From positions 2,046,001 through 2,110,000 of the forward strand of contig JACZZP010000010.1 of assembly GCA_015183035.1 (NCBI GenBank): 64,000 bases of DNA. The letters are read 5' to 3'. Below are positions 47,291 to 59,836 of this stretch, piece by piece (the stretch's first letter is position 1; each line of letters begins with the position of its first letter). A program made the position numbers and the translations under genes. Source of the DNA: Meloidogyne chitwoodi. Its lineage: Eukaryota > Nematoda > Chromadorea > Rhabditida > Meloidogynidae. The notes beneath the pieces were generated by a model. That model made no database searches and was not told the origin of the DNA. It worked only from the letters and a program-made list of their open reading frames with translations.

Positions 47291-50200
47291 TCTAAAACTT
47301 TAAAATTACAATTATATTTTTATTTTATTGTTAGTGAGGATGATTGTAAAAAAAGTTTATTTAGTTCTCTTTTTAAAGTTCTGTTTGATCTCAAGTTATT
47401 TTCTCTAGTTTTTAAAGTTTTATATTTTCAAGTTTTAATTCTGATTTATTTTCAAGTTTTAATTCTGATTTTTGTATTTTCTCTAGTTAGTTGTTTTCAA
47501 GTTTTAATTCTGATATTTTTGTATTTTTATAAAAATCAGAAATTGAAAAAAACAAACCTTTTCTTAAAAAAAACAATGTTGTAATTAATTAATTTAATTT
47601 TATATTTATTGGGGAATTTAGTATTCTCTCGAGCAATAACAAATCCTTTAAATATTCGCGTCCTTAAGACAGCGAAAATGTCATCACTACGGAGAATACC
47701 TAATTCACCTTTTTTCGATTTAAAAAAAATAAATTACTAAAAAAAGTTTAAAAAAAATAAAAAATTTTTTCCATTTTAGTAACTTTTTTGTCTTGAAAAA
47801 ATTATTAAAAAAACAAGGTGAAATAAGTTTGGAGAGAGGAATAAAAATAAAGAGAGAGAAACACCTGCGCGGCAGAACGGTATTTACTTACTAAGAAAAT
47901 CGTAAAAATTAAAAAAATTATCTTGTTAGATTAAAAGTTTTTTAATAAATAAATCCAAAACGAGTGATCAAAAAATATACAAAAATAAAAAATCGCATGT
48001 GCGCCAATTTTTTTTGTAAGAACGCCAATCTTTGCGTTTAGTCAGTTTACCTTACAAAAATATTTTTGCGCACAGACAAAATTAAAAAAGTTTATTTTTA
48101 TTTAATTTGCACTTTTAATATTTCTAGAAAAATATCGTGCTAAAAAAAGTTTTTTTTTCTTTTTGTTAGACAAACTTATTGGTAGAAAAATGAGAAAAGG
48201 TAAAATAAATTAATAAAGAGCTTTTCCCGCGCATATTTTTTTTAAAATTTTTTATACAATTTTAAAATAAAAAAAAAGGTATTTCAAAGGAAGTTGAGAC
48301 TAAAATGAAAGCGACGGCATTTTTATTATTATTATTAAACGGTTAATTAACTAAACAAAAGTATATTATTATTTATTTACGTAGTTGGGGCAACCAAAAG
48401 GCAGAGCATTTTCTCCCCTTTTACTTTTTTTCTATTATTAAAAAAGGTAAAACTGCGCTTTTCTTTTTTGTATTTTTTACAGTTACAATTTTAGTTTATT
48501 AGAAATTCTTGAATTTCCAGATTTGAGTGAAGGGACTTTAGTCTTATAGCAACTAAACTTAAGTACAGATGTAAAAAGAATAAGGGTTACTAGAGTCTCA
48601 GATTATTATTTTAGAGAAATAGGTGCTTTAGAGTCTGGGAATTAGAATAAAAATTCTAAAGGCCCTTTAGAGTCTGGGAATTAAACTAAAAATAATTAAA
48701 GGTACTTTAGAGTCTGAAAATATTTTTATTAATTTATAAATCGAATATAACCTCTAAAATCTAACGATCACAGAGTTAGGACCATTAAAACGAAAGAATA
48801 TATTTTTATAATTTTTCCCAAAATTCCTTCCTGAAAATTAAAAAAAAGCTCATAAAGAAATATTTTTTTCTTCCATTAATTTATATTTTTAAGACCAGAA
48901 ATAAGGTTGGCAGCAATTTGGCGTAGCGCGCGTTTTCACCCCTTGGGGTTAGCACTCACAAAACTATAAAAGAAAAATGGAAGAAAAAAAGAAGAATAAA
49001 GGGGTCTCATTAAAATTAGTGAAAATAAAAGTGGCACAGAACAGAGTCTTTCTTTCCCTTTTTTATTTAAATGTCTTGAAGAAAATAATTTTTTGAAGCA
49101 TCTTTTTTATTGAGTCAATATGAGGGAGAAAATGAAGTAAAATATTAATAGCAAAAATAATTAATTTAAGAAAAAAGATTCTAAAAATTCAATATAATTA
49201 TATAATACAGAAAAATAAATTTTAAGTTTCTTAAATTCCAAAAAATTAAAAAAATATTAAAATATGCATAATGCCAAAATTTAAATTTTAACGCCAAAAT
49301 TAAATATTTAAATAATTTTTTAAAGTAAAAAAATAAATATATAATATTTCTTAACCAAAAAATCTTTTTTTACTAACAAATTATTCTCCAAAATAAATTC
49401 CTTTCAAAAAAAGAAAGAAAAGAGTGGTCAGGTTTAAAGGGTAAAATTTTGGTAATTGAGGAATTGTCAATTTGGGAACCTTATTTTCAGTTTTTTTTTG
49501 TTTTTGAGTGAATGGATTGGTGTACCGAAAAATTGGATTTGTGCCGCGCTCCTTTTTTTCTTTCCATATTTTTTAGTCCTCATTTGGGAAAGCTATAAGG
49601 AAAAAAATAAATGAAGATAGGCGGAAATAAGGGGAAAAGGCGCAAATAAACGCGAGGTGCTGCCAGCTTCTGGCTAATAGGGTGTCCAGTGGGTTTTTAC
49701 TGAATGGACGAAAATGTGGCAAGTCAAAGAGACGTTTCGGTGCAAAATTTTTAGGTACAATTCAATGCTTTTTGTTGTCATTTTGGTGCGATTTTTGGCA
49801 ATTTATGTGGTTTTTTGACCATAACTTTTTTAAATAAAAAAATATAATATTCAAATAAGGATCATCTTATAGTCCATTTTCTGCTCTATTAAATGTTATT
49901 TAATTAGCTAAGAAAATCTTTTTTATTGTAAAGTTATTGGATTGCGAATAGACTAACCTTCTTCATTTTATACCTTATAAAATCGAATTTTTTGACAATA
50001 ACTTTGTTGAGGAAAAAGTTACAAAAATTTAATTAGTATCATTTTATAGCCCAAATTCTCCTCTATCTAATTATCAAAAAATATTTTTATTATATTTATT
50101 TATAAAAAAGTTATAGAGTTTAAAACATATTAACTTTATATGAAAAAAATTCAAAAAACAAAAAAAAATTCTTCAAAAATATCCACATGGACATAAAAAC

Positions 50201-51794
50201 AAAAAAAATATGCAAAAATATATTGGCACATACATAGTTTAGAGGCAAAACCGAGTCGCAAATGGATTAATGAAATTAACACCAGTAAGTCAGGCTTTTA
50301 TTTAAATAAAGAGAGAGTAGAAAATATAAAAAGGGAAAATAATGCTTTAACAAAAATTCATTAATAGGAGATAAATTGAGTAATGTAATAAAATTTAAGT
50401 GAAAAGAGGATATTTGAGTCACACAAATTTTATAAATAATTTTAATGAATGCCATTAGAGTCTCAGTATTATTCATATCCCATTAGAGTCCCCGTTTTAA
50501 TCCTTTTATTACTACTAGTCATTAGAGTCTCATGAGTTCCCATTAGACATTTTAGTCCATTAGAGTCATTTGTGTTACATTGTTTTATTGGAGTTCATTA
50601 GAGTCGCATGAATAAAACTATTTATTTCAGTTGGGTCATTAGAGTCTTATTTTTTCAATTTTGGGTAAAAGGGTAAAATAAATATTTATTTAAAAATGTG
50701 AGGATGAGAGCAGAATTACAAACAAAAAAAGAGCCGGTCAAAAAGCCGAGACAGCCTTATAGGCCAATAGCCAAAAAAACTAGTACATTCCCATTAGTTA
50801 AATAATGGATGGGTGCGCATTGAAAAAAAAATTTTTTTGGGAATGACAAAATAATATTTTTTAAATAAATTAAAGAAATAAAGATACATTTATTAATTTA
50901 TTTAAAAATAAAAATTAAATGAATATAAAATTTCCTTTTTTCCTTTCAAGTGTTTCTGATGTGCGACGATGAACAGCTGAGAGAAGAAAGGCCAATTGCT
51001 CAAAAAAAATTTTTTTCTTAGTAAATTTTTGTAATTAATAAAAATAGCTTTAAAAAGTATGTTTTTTAAATTTCTCGAAATATTTTTATCGTCACTTGAT
51101 TATTTATATTTTACAAAAGGGTTGTGTGGGTGGAATGACACTTTGGGCGCACGCTCAAAATGTGCCAAATAAAATTGATCTAAAGTCTTAAATTTTTTTA
51201 TATATATCCCTCATAGTCCTAGCTATATAATTGATAAATTTTAGAATTTTTGATTTGACATATTTTAAAATATTGGATCATGAATAACAGCGCCATAACG
51301 ACCATGTCTTGTACTTTACTTTTATTAAGTTTATTTTTCAAGTTTAAAAATTATTTAAAAAATTAATTTTAAATTATAAATTTAAAATTAATTTAAATTA
51401 TATTATTTATTTTTTAAAATTGTATAAAATATTTTTTTAATGTCACACCATATCAGCAGGCTTTTATTTGTATTTATAATAAATAAAATTATTATTTTTT
51501 AGATAAAAATTACAAATTATAATCGAACCACCATTATTTAATTGTGTTCATTTTTCAATTTTATTTTAGTTTGATTTTATTATTTTTATTTTTGTAACTT
51601 TTATTAATAAACTTGTTCTGATTTTGTAAAATTTCGCAATTATAAAAATAAACTTGTTCTGATTTTGTAAACTTTTACAATTATAAAAATAAACTTTTTC
51701 TGATTTGTAAACTTTCAATTATAAAAATAAACTTATTTTAAAGGGTTGCTTTTTACATTTTTCCTTTATAAAATATTTTTTCTGTTACACCAAA
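47291..51794. other. 4.5-kb intergenic region
   Basis: No supportable gene. It contains ATTCTGATTT copies (47440-47540), a 100-bp hairpin-like pair (47611-47710), a 77-nt hairpin (47998-48074), TTTAGAGTCTG boxes (48540-48720), a GACGTTTCGGTGC box followed by ATAACTTTTTT/CTCTATC repeats (49731-50110), ATTAGAGTC boxes (50450-50650), and AAACTTGTTCTGATTTTGTA repeats before the elongase gene (51605-51735). Confidence 0.5.
47998..48074. other. Imperfect 77-nt hairpin
   Basis: Arms TGTGCGCCAATTTT...GTAAG and CTTAC...TTTTGCGCACA pair over about 23 nt around a loop of about 30 nt. It is the size of a microRNA precursor, but the T/A-run stem is also what an old MITE remnant would give. Confidence 0.35.
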
Positions 51795-53168
51795 ATGTCT
51801 TCAACATCATCTTCAAATTCCCCTTCACCACCAACATTTCTTTCCGTTTCACTTAGCCAACCTTTTGATTTTGAGGCAGCTAAAGTTTACTCACAATCTG
51901 TTCAATGGGCGGTAAGATTGGAAATTTATGAAAAAAAAAATTTTTTATTTTATAAAATAAAATTAAAAATATATCTAGGGCATATGGGTTGCTTCCCTCT
52001 ACGTTGTTGCAATATTTGGAATTCAATGGTTTATGAGAGAACGAAAACCTGTACAAGTAACTCTTAGTTTACAATTATGGAATGCTTGGTTAGCATTATT
52101 TAGGTTAGAAAAAATAAATTTTAAATAAAAAATAAATTTATTTTAAGTATTATTGGGTCTATTGTAACAAGCTTTGGACTTATTCGAGAAATTTTTTTTG
52201 AAAATGGATTAGTTTCTTCCTACACGAAAATTGGTAGCTTTTTTGAGGGAACTGTTGGACTTTGGACATTTTGGTAATTTTTAATAAAAAATTTGTATAA
52301 TTTAAATTTTATTAAATATGTAAAATAATTAAAATATATTTACAGGTTTTGCATTTCAAAATTTGCTGAACTTGGTGACACAATATTTATTGTATTACGA
52401 AAACGCCCACTAATCTTTTTGGTAATTTAAGAATTAAAATTATATAAAAATTAAACTAACAATAAGCATTGGTATCATCACGTCGCAACTCTCAATTATG
52501 GGTTAATGTCTTACGTTGATAATACAGCATTTAATTCATGGTATATATAATAAAATTAATATTTAATTGTAATTGTAAAATTTTAATTTCACAATTGTAA
52601 TTGTAAAATTGTAATTTCACGATTGTAATTGTAAAATGGTAATTTCACAATTGTAATTGTAAAATTGTAATTTTACATTTGTAATTTAAATTGTAATTTT
52701 ACATTTTATATTTGTAATTTTACAATTGTAATTGTAAAAAATATTTAAAGGATTGTTTGGCTAAACTTTTCCGTCCATGCTGTAATGTATTCCTACTATT
52801 TTTTGGCCGCTTGTAGAATAAGACTTCCAGCCTGGTTTGCGCAATGCTTAACTTCTGCACAAATAACTCAATTTCTTATAACATTGGCAATATTGGCTCA
52901 TGTTGGTATTAAAATGATTTATGGAATACAAGTTGATACAAGTAAAATTAAAAAATAACCTTTTTAATTAAAATATTATTTTAAAGCTTTTACTTCCTAT
53001 ATTTATTGTCTTCTAATGGAAATTAGTTATGTTGCACTTTTTGGCAACTTTTTCTACCACTCATACATTCGTGGAGGTGGAAAAAAGTTTAATCGGGAAA
53101 AACAGACGACTAAACCAGTTGATGAACAACATTCTATGAAGAATGGAACAGCTACAAAAATAGAATAA
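51795..53168 (+). CDS. Very-long-chain fatty acid elongase (ELO family)
   Basis: ER 3-ketoacyl-CoA synthase that condenses malonyl-CoA with fatty acyl-CoA. Exons 51795-51911, 51979-52103, 52148-52273, 52346-52421, 52467-52540, 52751-52941 and 52987-53168 join in frame to about 290 residues. Landmarks are WFMRERKPV, the signature KFAELGDTIFIVLRKRPLIF, the catalytic box HWYHH (split from the previous Leu by an intron), then NYGLMSYVDNTAFNSWIVW, HAVMYSYYF, and a final helix with ISYVALFGNFFYHSY. The pattern is nearest to the ELOVL3/6 group and its worm ELO relatives. The C-terminal tail is hydrophilic (no clear KKXX). The stop is 143 bp from the convergent NAB gene. Intron 5 contains a tandem repeat. 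Confidence 0.93.
52560..52742. repeat. AATTGTAATTGTAAAA tandem repeat in elongase intron
   Basis: About six imperfect copies of a unit of roughly 28 bp made of ACAATTGTAATTGTAAAA and GTAATTTC. The units are self-complementary in part, so the intron can form several hairpins. Confidence 0.8.
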
Positions 53169-53310
53169 AATTAAAAAAATATTCATATTTAAAACGTAAT
53201 TATTCTTTAAGAGTCATTTGAGTCTTAAAAATGTTTTATACTAATTATTTTTAAATAGTGATAAAAAGAATTATTGTACCAATAAAAAATAGTTGCTTAA
53301 TTAAATTATT

Positions 53311-55448
53311 TTATATTTTTCTTCTTCTCTCTTTATTTTCCTTTTTAATTTCCTCTTTTTCACCTTCAATTTCATTTAATTCTTCTTTTTCTTTAATTTC
53401 TTCTTTACATTTTTCTTCCTTATTTTCTAAGTATTCACTAGACTCTGATGGAGAAATTGATGAATGTTCTGGAGATGTAGAACAATTGGCATTATTTATA
53501 GACTCTAATAGTTCATTTGAAGATGAATTTAATGTTGAATTATTACAATTTGATGAGATAAGATTCCCAGGAATATTACTACTATTGGGTAATTCAAACA
53601 TTCTGGCCAACTAAAAATTTATTATATAATATCAAATAAAAATATATTTTTTTACTTTTCTCGCCAAAGGGAAAAGTTCATCTCTTCTAGTAAGCAATTC
53701 AGGTCTTAATAAGCTAAGCTGTACTGCTGATTCATTAACTATACGTTCATGTCTTGTTAAAGTTCTATCTGAACGTCTTTTAGCATCAAAACGACCATAA
53801 ATTCGAGCAAAAAGGCGAAAATGTTCAACACGTAAAGGATTTTCTTGCGGCATTGAAATAGCTTCTAAAAGACCTCTAAAAAATTTAAATCAAAAAATAA
53901 GATATATAATTTTTACCTTTCTAACCGTTTTTTACCATGACCAGATATTCTTGGTTCTAAGTATGGAGGTAATAAAGTAATTAATTCATTTGCAAGTTGG
54001 GATAAACGAAGCATCTCATTTTCGCTTAAACGCTCAGTTATTGAAGGAGAGGAACAAGAAGAAGAATATGAAGGTGTGGGGATTGCTGGAAATTCTGATT
54101 TTTAAATATCTGATTTTTAAATATTCTGATTTCAATTTATTTAATTGTAAATTATTCTGATTTGATTAAACTTATTACTTTGATTTTGTGTTATTGCTGT
54201 ATTTTCCGGAAAAGTTTTAATTATTTCCTCACTTAAAACTTGTTCTGGTTCTTCTTTTGCTTCTTTTCCCATTAAAATACCCATAGGAGGTGTGTTTGGA
54301 GGGGGTGAAAATGACATTCTTGCTCTTTTATTAAAATTTTCGATAAAAGGTTGGTTTTGTAAAATGTTAGATGTTGTAGTATTTACAAGACTAAGCAATA
54401 TATGTTGAAAGGAAAGTGAAGGTGGAAAAGTTGTTGCTATAAGATTTATTATTTTTTAAAGTTAATAAATCTTACTATTATTTTGAGACTGAAATGTTGT
54501 TACTGGACAAGATAATGGTGGAGTAGGATTTAATGGAAAAAGAATGTCTTGGTCAATATATGATGGAGTTTGTTGTTGTTGAGTTAATGTAGTGGACAAG
54601 TCAATTTGGCCTGTAGAGGGAAGATATCCTTAAAATTAATATTTAAATTATAAATATTTATTTAAATAATAATTTTACCAGGAACTAAAAATTGTAAAGC
54701 TGCAGTGAGATTGTCTGTAGAAGAAGTGCTAGGGAAGTCAATTGGTGGGAGGCCTAAAAATTAAAAAAAATTAATTAAAAATAAATTAAATTAACCAATG
54801 AATGGTACAGTAGTTATTAAAAACTGTGCTCGATTGACAGAAAATTCACTAAGAGTCCTTTGTAATCGGCGAACGTGTAGAGGTTTTGAAGCCATTCCAA
54901 CCTTAATTTAAAAATAAAAATAAATAAAATATTAAAAATACCAAAGACATAATTTCAAGAAATTCAGTTTCATCACATTGCATTATTTGATCAATATCAT
55001 CACCTCCTTGAGAAATAAACACATCAAAATATTGAGTTAAACGAGCTCGAAAAAGGACAGCTTGTAATTGCCATTCAGCCAATGATTGGGCTAATCTCAT
55101 TCCAGAAAGATGAAGTTGGGATCTGAAAAGAAAAATAAATTTTAAAGCAGAATTTAAAACAAAATCAGAATTTTTGAAAATAAAATTGAAATCAGAATTT
55201 ACAATAAATAAACTAGAATTTTCAAAAATCAGAATTAAAATTTCATTAATACTTAATTATACATCAGACTAAATGCTTAAATAAAAAATAAGTCTAATAA
55301 AAATAGTAAATATTCACCTTTGATGTTGTTGTTCAACATTATTGTTGTTTCCAATTAATAATTGTGGAGATTGTTCATTTAAAGGTGGACTAGGCGTAGA
55401 TTGTTGTTGTTCTAACTGTGAAGATGATGATTGTTTTTTTTCTGCCAT
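53311..55448 (-). CDS. mab-10: NAB-family transcriptional co-repressor (MAB-10)
   Basis: Nuclear cofactor of EGR-type zinc-finger factors; in C. elegans MAB-10 works with LIN-29 in terminal differentiation. Minus-strand exons: 55448-55318, 55122-54942, 54901-54796, 54753-54679, 54628-54476, 54436-54179, 54085-53917, 53875-53656, 53610-53311. A Gln/Ser-rich start is followed by the NCD1 domain (LAEWQLQAVLFRARLTQYF, ISQGGDDIDQIMQCDETEFL, LVGMASKPLHVRRLQRTLSE). A Ser/Pro/Gln-rich linker with an MSFSPPPNTPPMG stretch follows, then an NCD2-like domain (LSENEMLRLSQLANELITLL ... RLFARIYGRFDAKRR ... LARMFELPN). The C-terminus is Ser/Glu-rich and ends in basic ERRRKI. About 520 residues. One intron contains ATTCTGATTT repeats. 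Confidence 0.93.
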
Positions 55449-58400
55449 TTTTTAAAGAAGTTTTTTTATTATCTAAAATATATTTAAATTTTATTTTTGT
55501 TATCAACAAAATATTTTCCCTATTTAAAAGAGAATAAAAATGAACGACGGCAAATAGTGAATAACAAAAAAAATTTTTATAAAAAATTTTTTTTTACGAG
55601 CTTAGAGAAAATGACGAAAGGAAAAGAAAGAAAATTACAAAAAATTAAAAAATAAAAATGTGTTGGGAGAGAAAAATGATCGAATGTAAAGAGGGACAAT
55701 TTTTGTTTAGAAATACGTATTAGTATTTTAAATAAAAAAACAATTAAAAAAATTACTGTGTGATAGAGAATTAAATTTTAAAATAATTAAATTTTATGAA
55801 AAAATAAATAATTTATTATAATTTTATTTAATTTATCCGTTTATTTAATGTAAATTCTGATTTTAAGTATATTTAAGGTAAATTCTGATTTTAAGTTTAT
55901 TTATTATTGTATAAGTCTGATGTCAAGTTTTAAAGTTTATTTAATTTTATTTTATTAAATTAATTTTTTCCTAACTTTATTAATAAAAAATTGTTTTTAT
56001 TCAACTAAAAATAAAAATTTAATTATTGTCCTTTTTAATGAAAAATACATCAATTAATATGCCAAATATAGTAATTATCAAATAAATATTAAAAAAATAA
56101 ATTAAATTCCTTTCTAACTATATTCTGGGCAAAAAATTAGCGCAAACCCAAAAATAAATTTTTTTTCTAAAAATAGGGCAGTTTTATTATTTCTTTTTAT
56201 TTATTTTTTTAACTGAATGCTCAGGGTCGCTTTTTGTTTTGTTAAGGTAAATGGTGCCAGTCCATGAATGACTCAATTGATGGGGATATTATTTGGGAAA
56301 TAAACATAAAAAAATAAATTGAAAAAAAAAATAACGGATGAGGGGCAATGCGCATAGTAATTGACTCTTGAATATTTCATTTTTATAATATTTTATTGGT
56401 TAAATATTTATTTAGAGGTAAAAATCATAAGTCATTATTATTGAATAAAATTCTGATGTCAAGTTTATTTTATATTTATCGTAAATTCCAATTGCTTTGT
56501 CAAAATTCTGGTTTAAAGTTTATTTATTTAAAATTCTGATTTGTTTAGAATTCTGGTTTAAAGTTTATTTATTTTAAAACCTCAATAGTATTTTTAACTT
56601 CCCAATAATACATTAAATTGTGAAAAATCAGAATTATTTTGTAAATGTTGAAAATAAAAATGACTGGGATGTGAATGAACAACATGGATAAAGACGGACC
56701 AGTCGGAAGGGTTATAAATGCACTGACGGACACAAACTGATTTTTTGCACTTATTCTTTCTCGTGACCGCCTTCTCTACTATATAGTCAGTCCGACCGTC
56801 TTCACCACTTTTTTTTTGTTTTTTTTTGCTACCCCAATAAATGTATTTCTACATCCCCTCCCTTTTTTATTCAACTGAACAAGTATTAACGCCAGGGGAT
56901 ATTAGAGTATTTAATTTTTATTCAATAGACCAAAAAATATTCCCTCTTCATCTTTGACTCTGTTTTGTCTTCACGTCGCACAATTTTTTTCATCGCATTT
57001 TTTTATTTTTCATCTTTTCATTCTGTCAGTTGCTTGCCTCTCTTTTCAATGCAAAAAACGGCTGGCAGTAAAAAAAACAAAAAATAAAAAAGCAAAAAAT
57101 GGCGGCTGGTAGCGACGGGAGAATTCATTCATTTTTTACAGAGTACACAAACAGATTGAGACGAAAATGGTCATTAGAGTATATTTATCTTAACAATTTT
57201 TAGTATCTTGAGCCTACGTTTTTAGCTTATATATTTTATTTTATTGAAATTTTATTTAAAAATTTATATTAAAAATAATAAATTTATAAAATTTTAAATA
57301 AATTTTCTAAAGAAATTCATTGATCTCTAAGACTAAAATGACTAGATAATCTTTTTTTATAAAAAAAAGTTTAGTTTAGTAATTGTCTGTCGTGCTGCTT
57401 GGCGCCCAACTCATCAAGCCATTTTTAAGTTTTTTTATTATTTTTTGTTTCATGTTTTGTTGCCTTCTCTCCCTTCTCTGTTCCCTTTTTCTCCAATATA
57501 ATTATTTCTTTCAGTCTCGAAATATAAAACTTGTAAAATAAAATTAATAAAACATACTTTTTTGTTAACATAAAAAGAAAAAATAAAGAAAAAATGAAGT
57601 TTAGAATATAAATCAGAATATTGAAAAATAAACTTGAAAATAGAATTTACAATAAATAAACTTAAAATCATAATTTACAATAAATAAACTTGAAAATCAG
57701 AATTTGTAATAAATAAACTTAAAATCAGAATTTGTAATAAATAAACTTGTATTCCTTTTAGCCCTATTTGTGAGAATAAAAAATATTTAAATATTTTTAG
57801 TAATAAAAAAAGTAATAAAAAATGGGCAAGAATTAAATTCGCTGAGGCATCAAAAACAGTGCATTGACTGATTGCAAAAAATTTCTGTGAGCAACAGCTA
57901 GTTTTTGCGGAAAAAAAATACAATAAACCAAAGAGCAAATATATTTAAGAAAGGTGTGGAAGGGTGTGTTGTTGAGAAGAATGAAAAAGAACTGGAATGC
58001 TTAAACAAAAAAACAACTAACAAACACCAAAGGCGATACATAAAAAAAATAAAAATAAACGTAGAAAAATAAATGTTAGGTAAAATAAAAAATAATATGT
58101 ATAATAAATTTAATAAAAAAAATAAATAAAATAAAAAAGGTGGAATTTGTTGTGGCTATTAGCCAAATCTGACAGGAATTTTTGATTTTTTATATAAAAT
58201 GCACTTTTCCTATTCTCTCTTTCTCTTCTCATCCATCGTTGCTCTTAAAGCTTCAATTTTTTATGAAAAAATTTTTTTTATTTTTTTTTATTCCCTTGGT
58301 AGGTATATAATGGCTGGCGAAAAATAAAAAAAGATAATTCTGTTCGTCGCGCAAAAAAATGTACTAGCAAAATGAGTACAATAAATAAAAAATTCTTAAA

Positions 58401-58750
58401 GTGCATGTAAAACAGAATAAAAAAAATTTTTAATAAATGGGAGCACATAAAATTCATCAGATTGTTTTTTTATTTTGACATTAATATTTTTGTATTTTAT
58501 TGTAGTAAAGTAAAAATAAACTTGAAATCAGAATATAAAATTCAAAAATCAGAATTTTTGAAAAATAAACTTGAAATCACAATATTAAATTCAAAAATCA
58601 GAATTTTGAAAAATAAACTTGAAATCAGAACATTAAAATCAAAAACTTAAAAAAATTTTAGTATTAAAGCTCAAGTAATTCAACTCTTTATTTCTCTTCA
58701 TCTACACAAAGCTTTCAAACTTCCTGGCCACTTTTCTTCAAAAACAAAAA
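55449..58750. other. 3.3-kb intergenic region
   Basis: Upstream of both the NAB gene (-) and the small membrane-protein gene (+), so both promoters should be here. I see no gene. The region carries many copies of AAATCAGAATTT/ATTCTGATTT joined to TAAACTTGA (55860-55930, 56450-56580, 57600-57750, 58510-58650), and a less AT-rich patch (56690-56830). Confidence 0.5.
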
Positions 58751-59218
58751 ATGTTCTTCGTCCGTCGCTCGTCTACATTCTCATCAATGTACAAAAATCA
58801 AATCTTTTGGCTTTTGGTGGTCATTCTTGTACTTGGCAATTCACTTGTCGTTTCTGGTAGATCACCACCAAAGAAGACAACACCAAAGACAACGGAAAAG
58901 TCTGAGGATGATAGTAAAAAGAAAGGGAAGGAAGAAGACTGTCCGCTTGGCACTACAGTCATTATTCTATTGGTCTCTCTTGGTATTGTTGCTCTTGTGA
59001 TGTGAGTTGTTTTTTTTAATTTTTTGAAAATTTAATTTTTAAGGCTAATCATTGCTGTTGTCTTCATTGTTCTCTTCTTCACTCTCAAAGGCAAATTGGA
59101 GAAAATGGAAGTCGATTATAAAGGATATATGAAATGGGCGGAAATGGACAAGGACTATTCTAAGTTGGAATTGGGGTCGGCATATCAAACAAATAAGAAG
59201 AAGGGAGCGAAGAAATAA
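58751..59218 (+). CDS. Small membrane protein with two hydrophobic segments
   Basis: No named family is recognised. Exons 58751-59001 and 59044-59218 give about 140 residues. Residues about 15-35 (IFWLLVVILVLGNSLVVSG) are a signal peptide or anchor. A Lys/Thr/Pro-rich linker (KKTTPKTTEKSEDD) leads to CPLGTTVIILLVSLGIVALV, and the second exon continues the helix (LIIAVVFIVLFFTL). The cytoplasmic tail has several Tyr and Lys and ends in basic KKKGAKK. Codons often end in C or G (TTC, GTC, CGT, TCG), unlike every neighbour, which suggests strong expression or different codon selection. The likely topology is type I with a short ectodomain. Confidence 0.8.
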
Positions 59219-59836
59219 TGAAAAAAAGATGGAATGAAGAATATATATACTTGGTAGAGAATATTTGTTGGTAAATAAATAGATATATTGTATTTGTAAA
59301 AAATATTGTATTGTATAATTAATTTTGTGTATAGTATTTATTGATATTTTGTTGTAATCAATTATTGTAAAATAAATTTGTTATCTAACTGGCTTTTAAT
59401 TAATTTTTTAATTGAAGTTTTTAGCCTAGAAATTTTTAATTTTCGATCTTAAAGAATTACTTTATAATAGCTTTTGACCTTTTTAACTCTTAAAGTGTAA
59501 AAATTTTAAAAATTGTAATTAAATTTACCAATTTTTGCAATACTTTGGCATAATGTTTTAATTTTCATTTTGTCAAATAAAACTTCCAAATGGCAAAAAA
59601 ATAAATTTTCTATGGCCAAAGAATATTTTAAAGGTTTATAATGTTTTATTTTCCTTTTTGATTGTTTTTTTATTATTAATCATTTGTTTTATTCTGTTTT
59701 ATTCATTTTTAGTGAATAATATTGTTTATTATAATATTTTTATATTTTTTCTTTAAAGATTTTTTAATAATTTTTAAAAATTGTTTTAAATTTTTATATT
59801 TTATTTTTATTCTATTTTCTACAAAATTCTATAAAA
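59219..59836. other. Intergenic region
   Basis: 3' flank of the small membrane-protein gene and 5' region of the chloride/proton exchanger gene. AT-rich, no coding signal or clear repeat. Confidence 0.45.

Noticed and set aside
56695..56825. Possible element with AAGACGG ... CCGTCTT ends
   Set aside because: Only about seven bases pair cleanly, the rest does not extend, and no target duplication is visible.
57675..57938. Leu/Phe-rich minus-strand open frame
   Set aside because: Overlaps the TAAACTTGAAATCAGAATTT repeats and has no exon structure.
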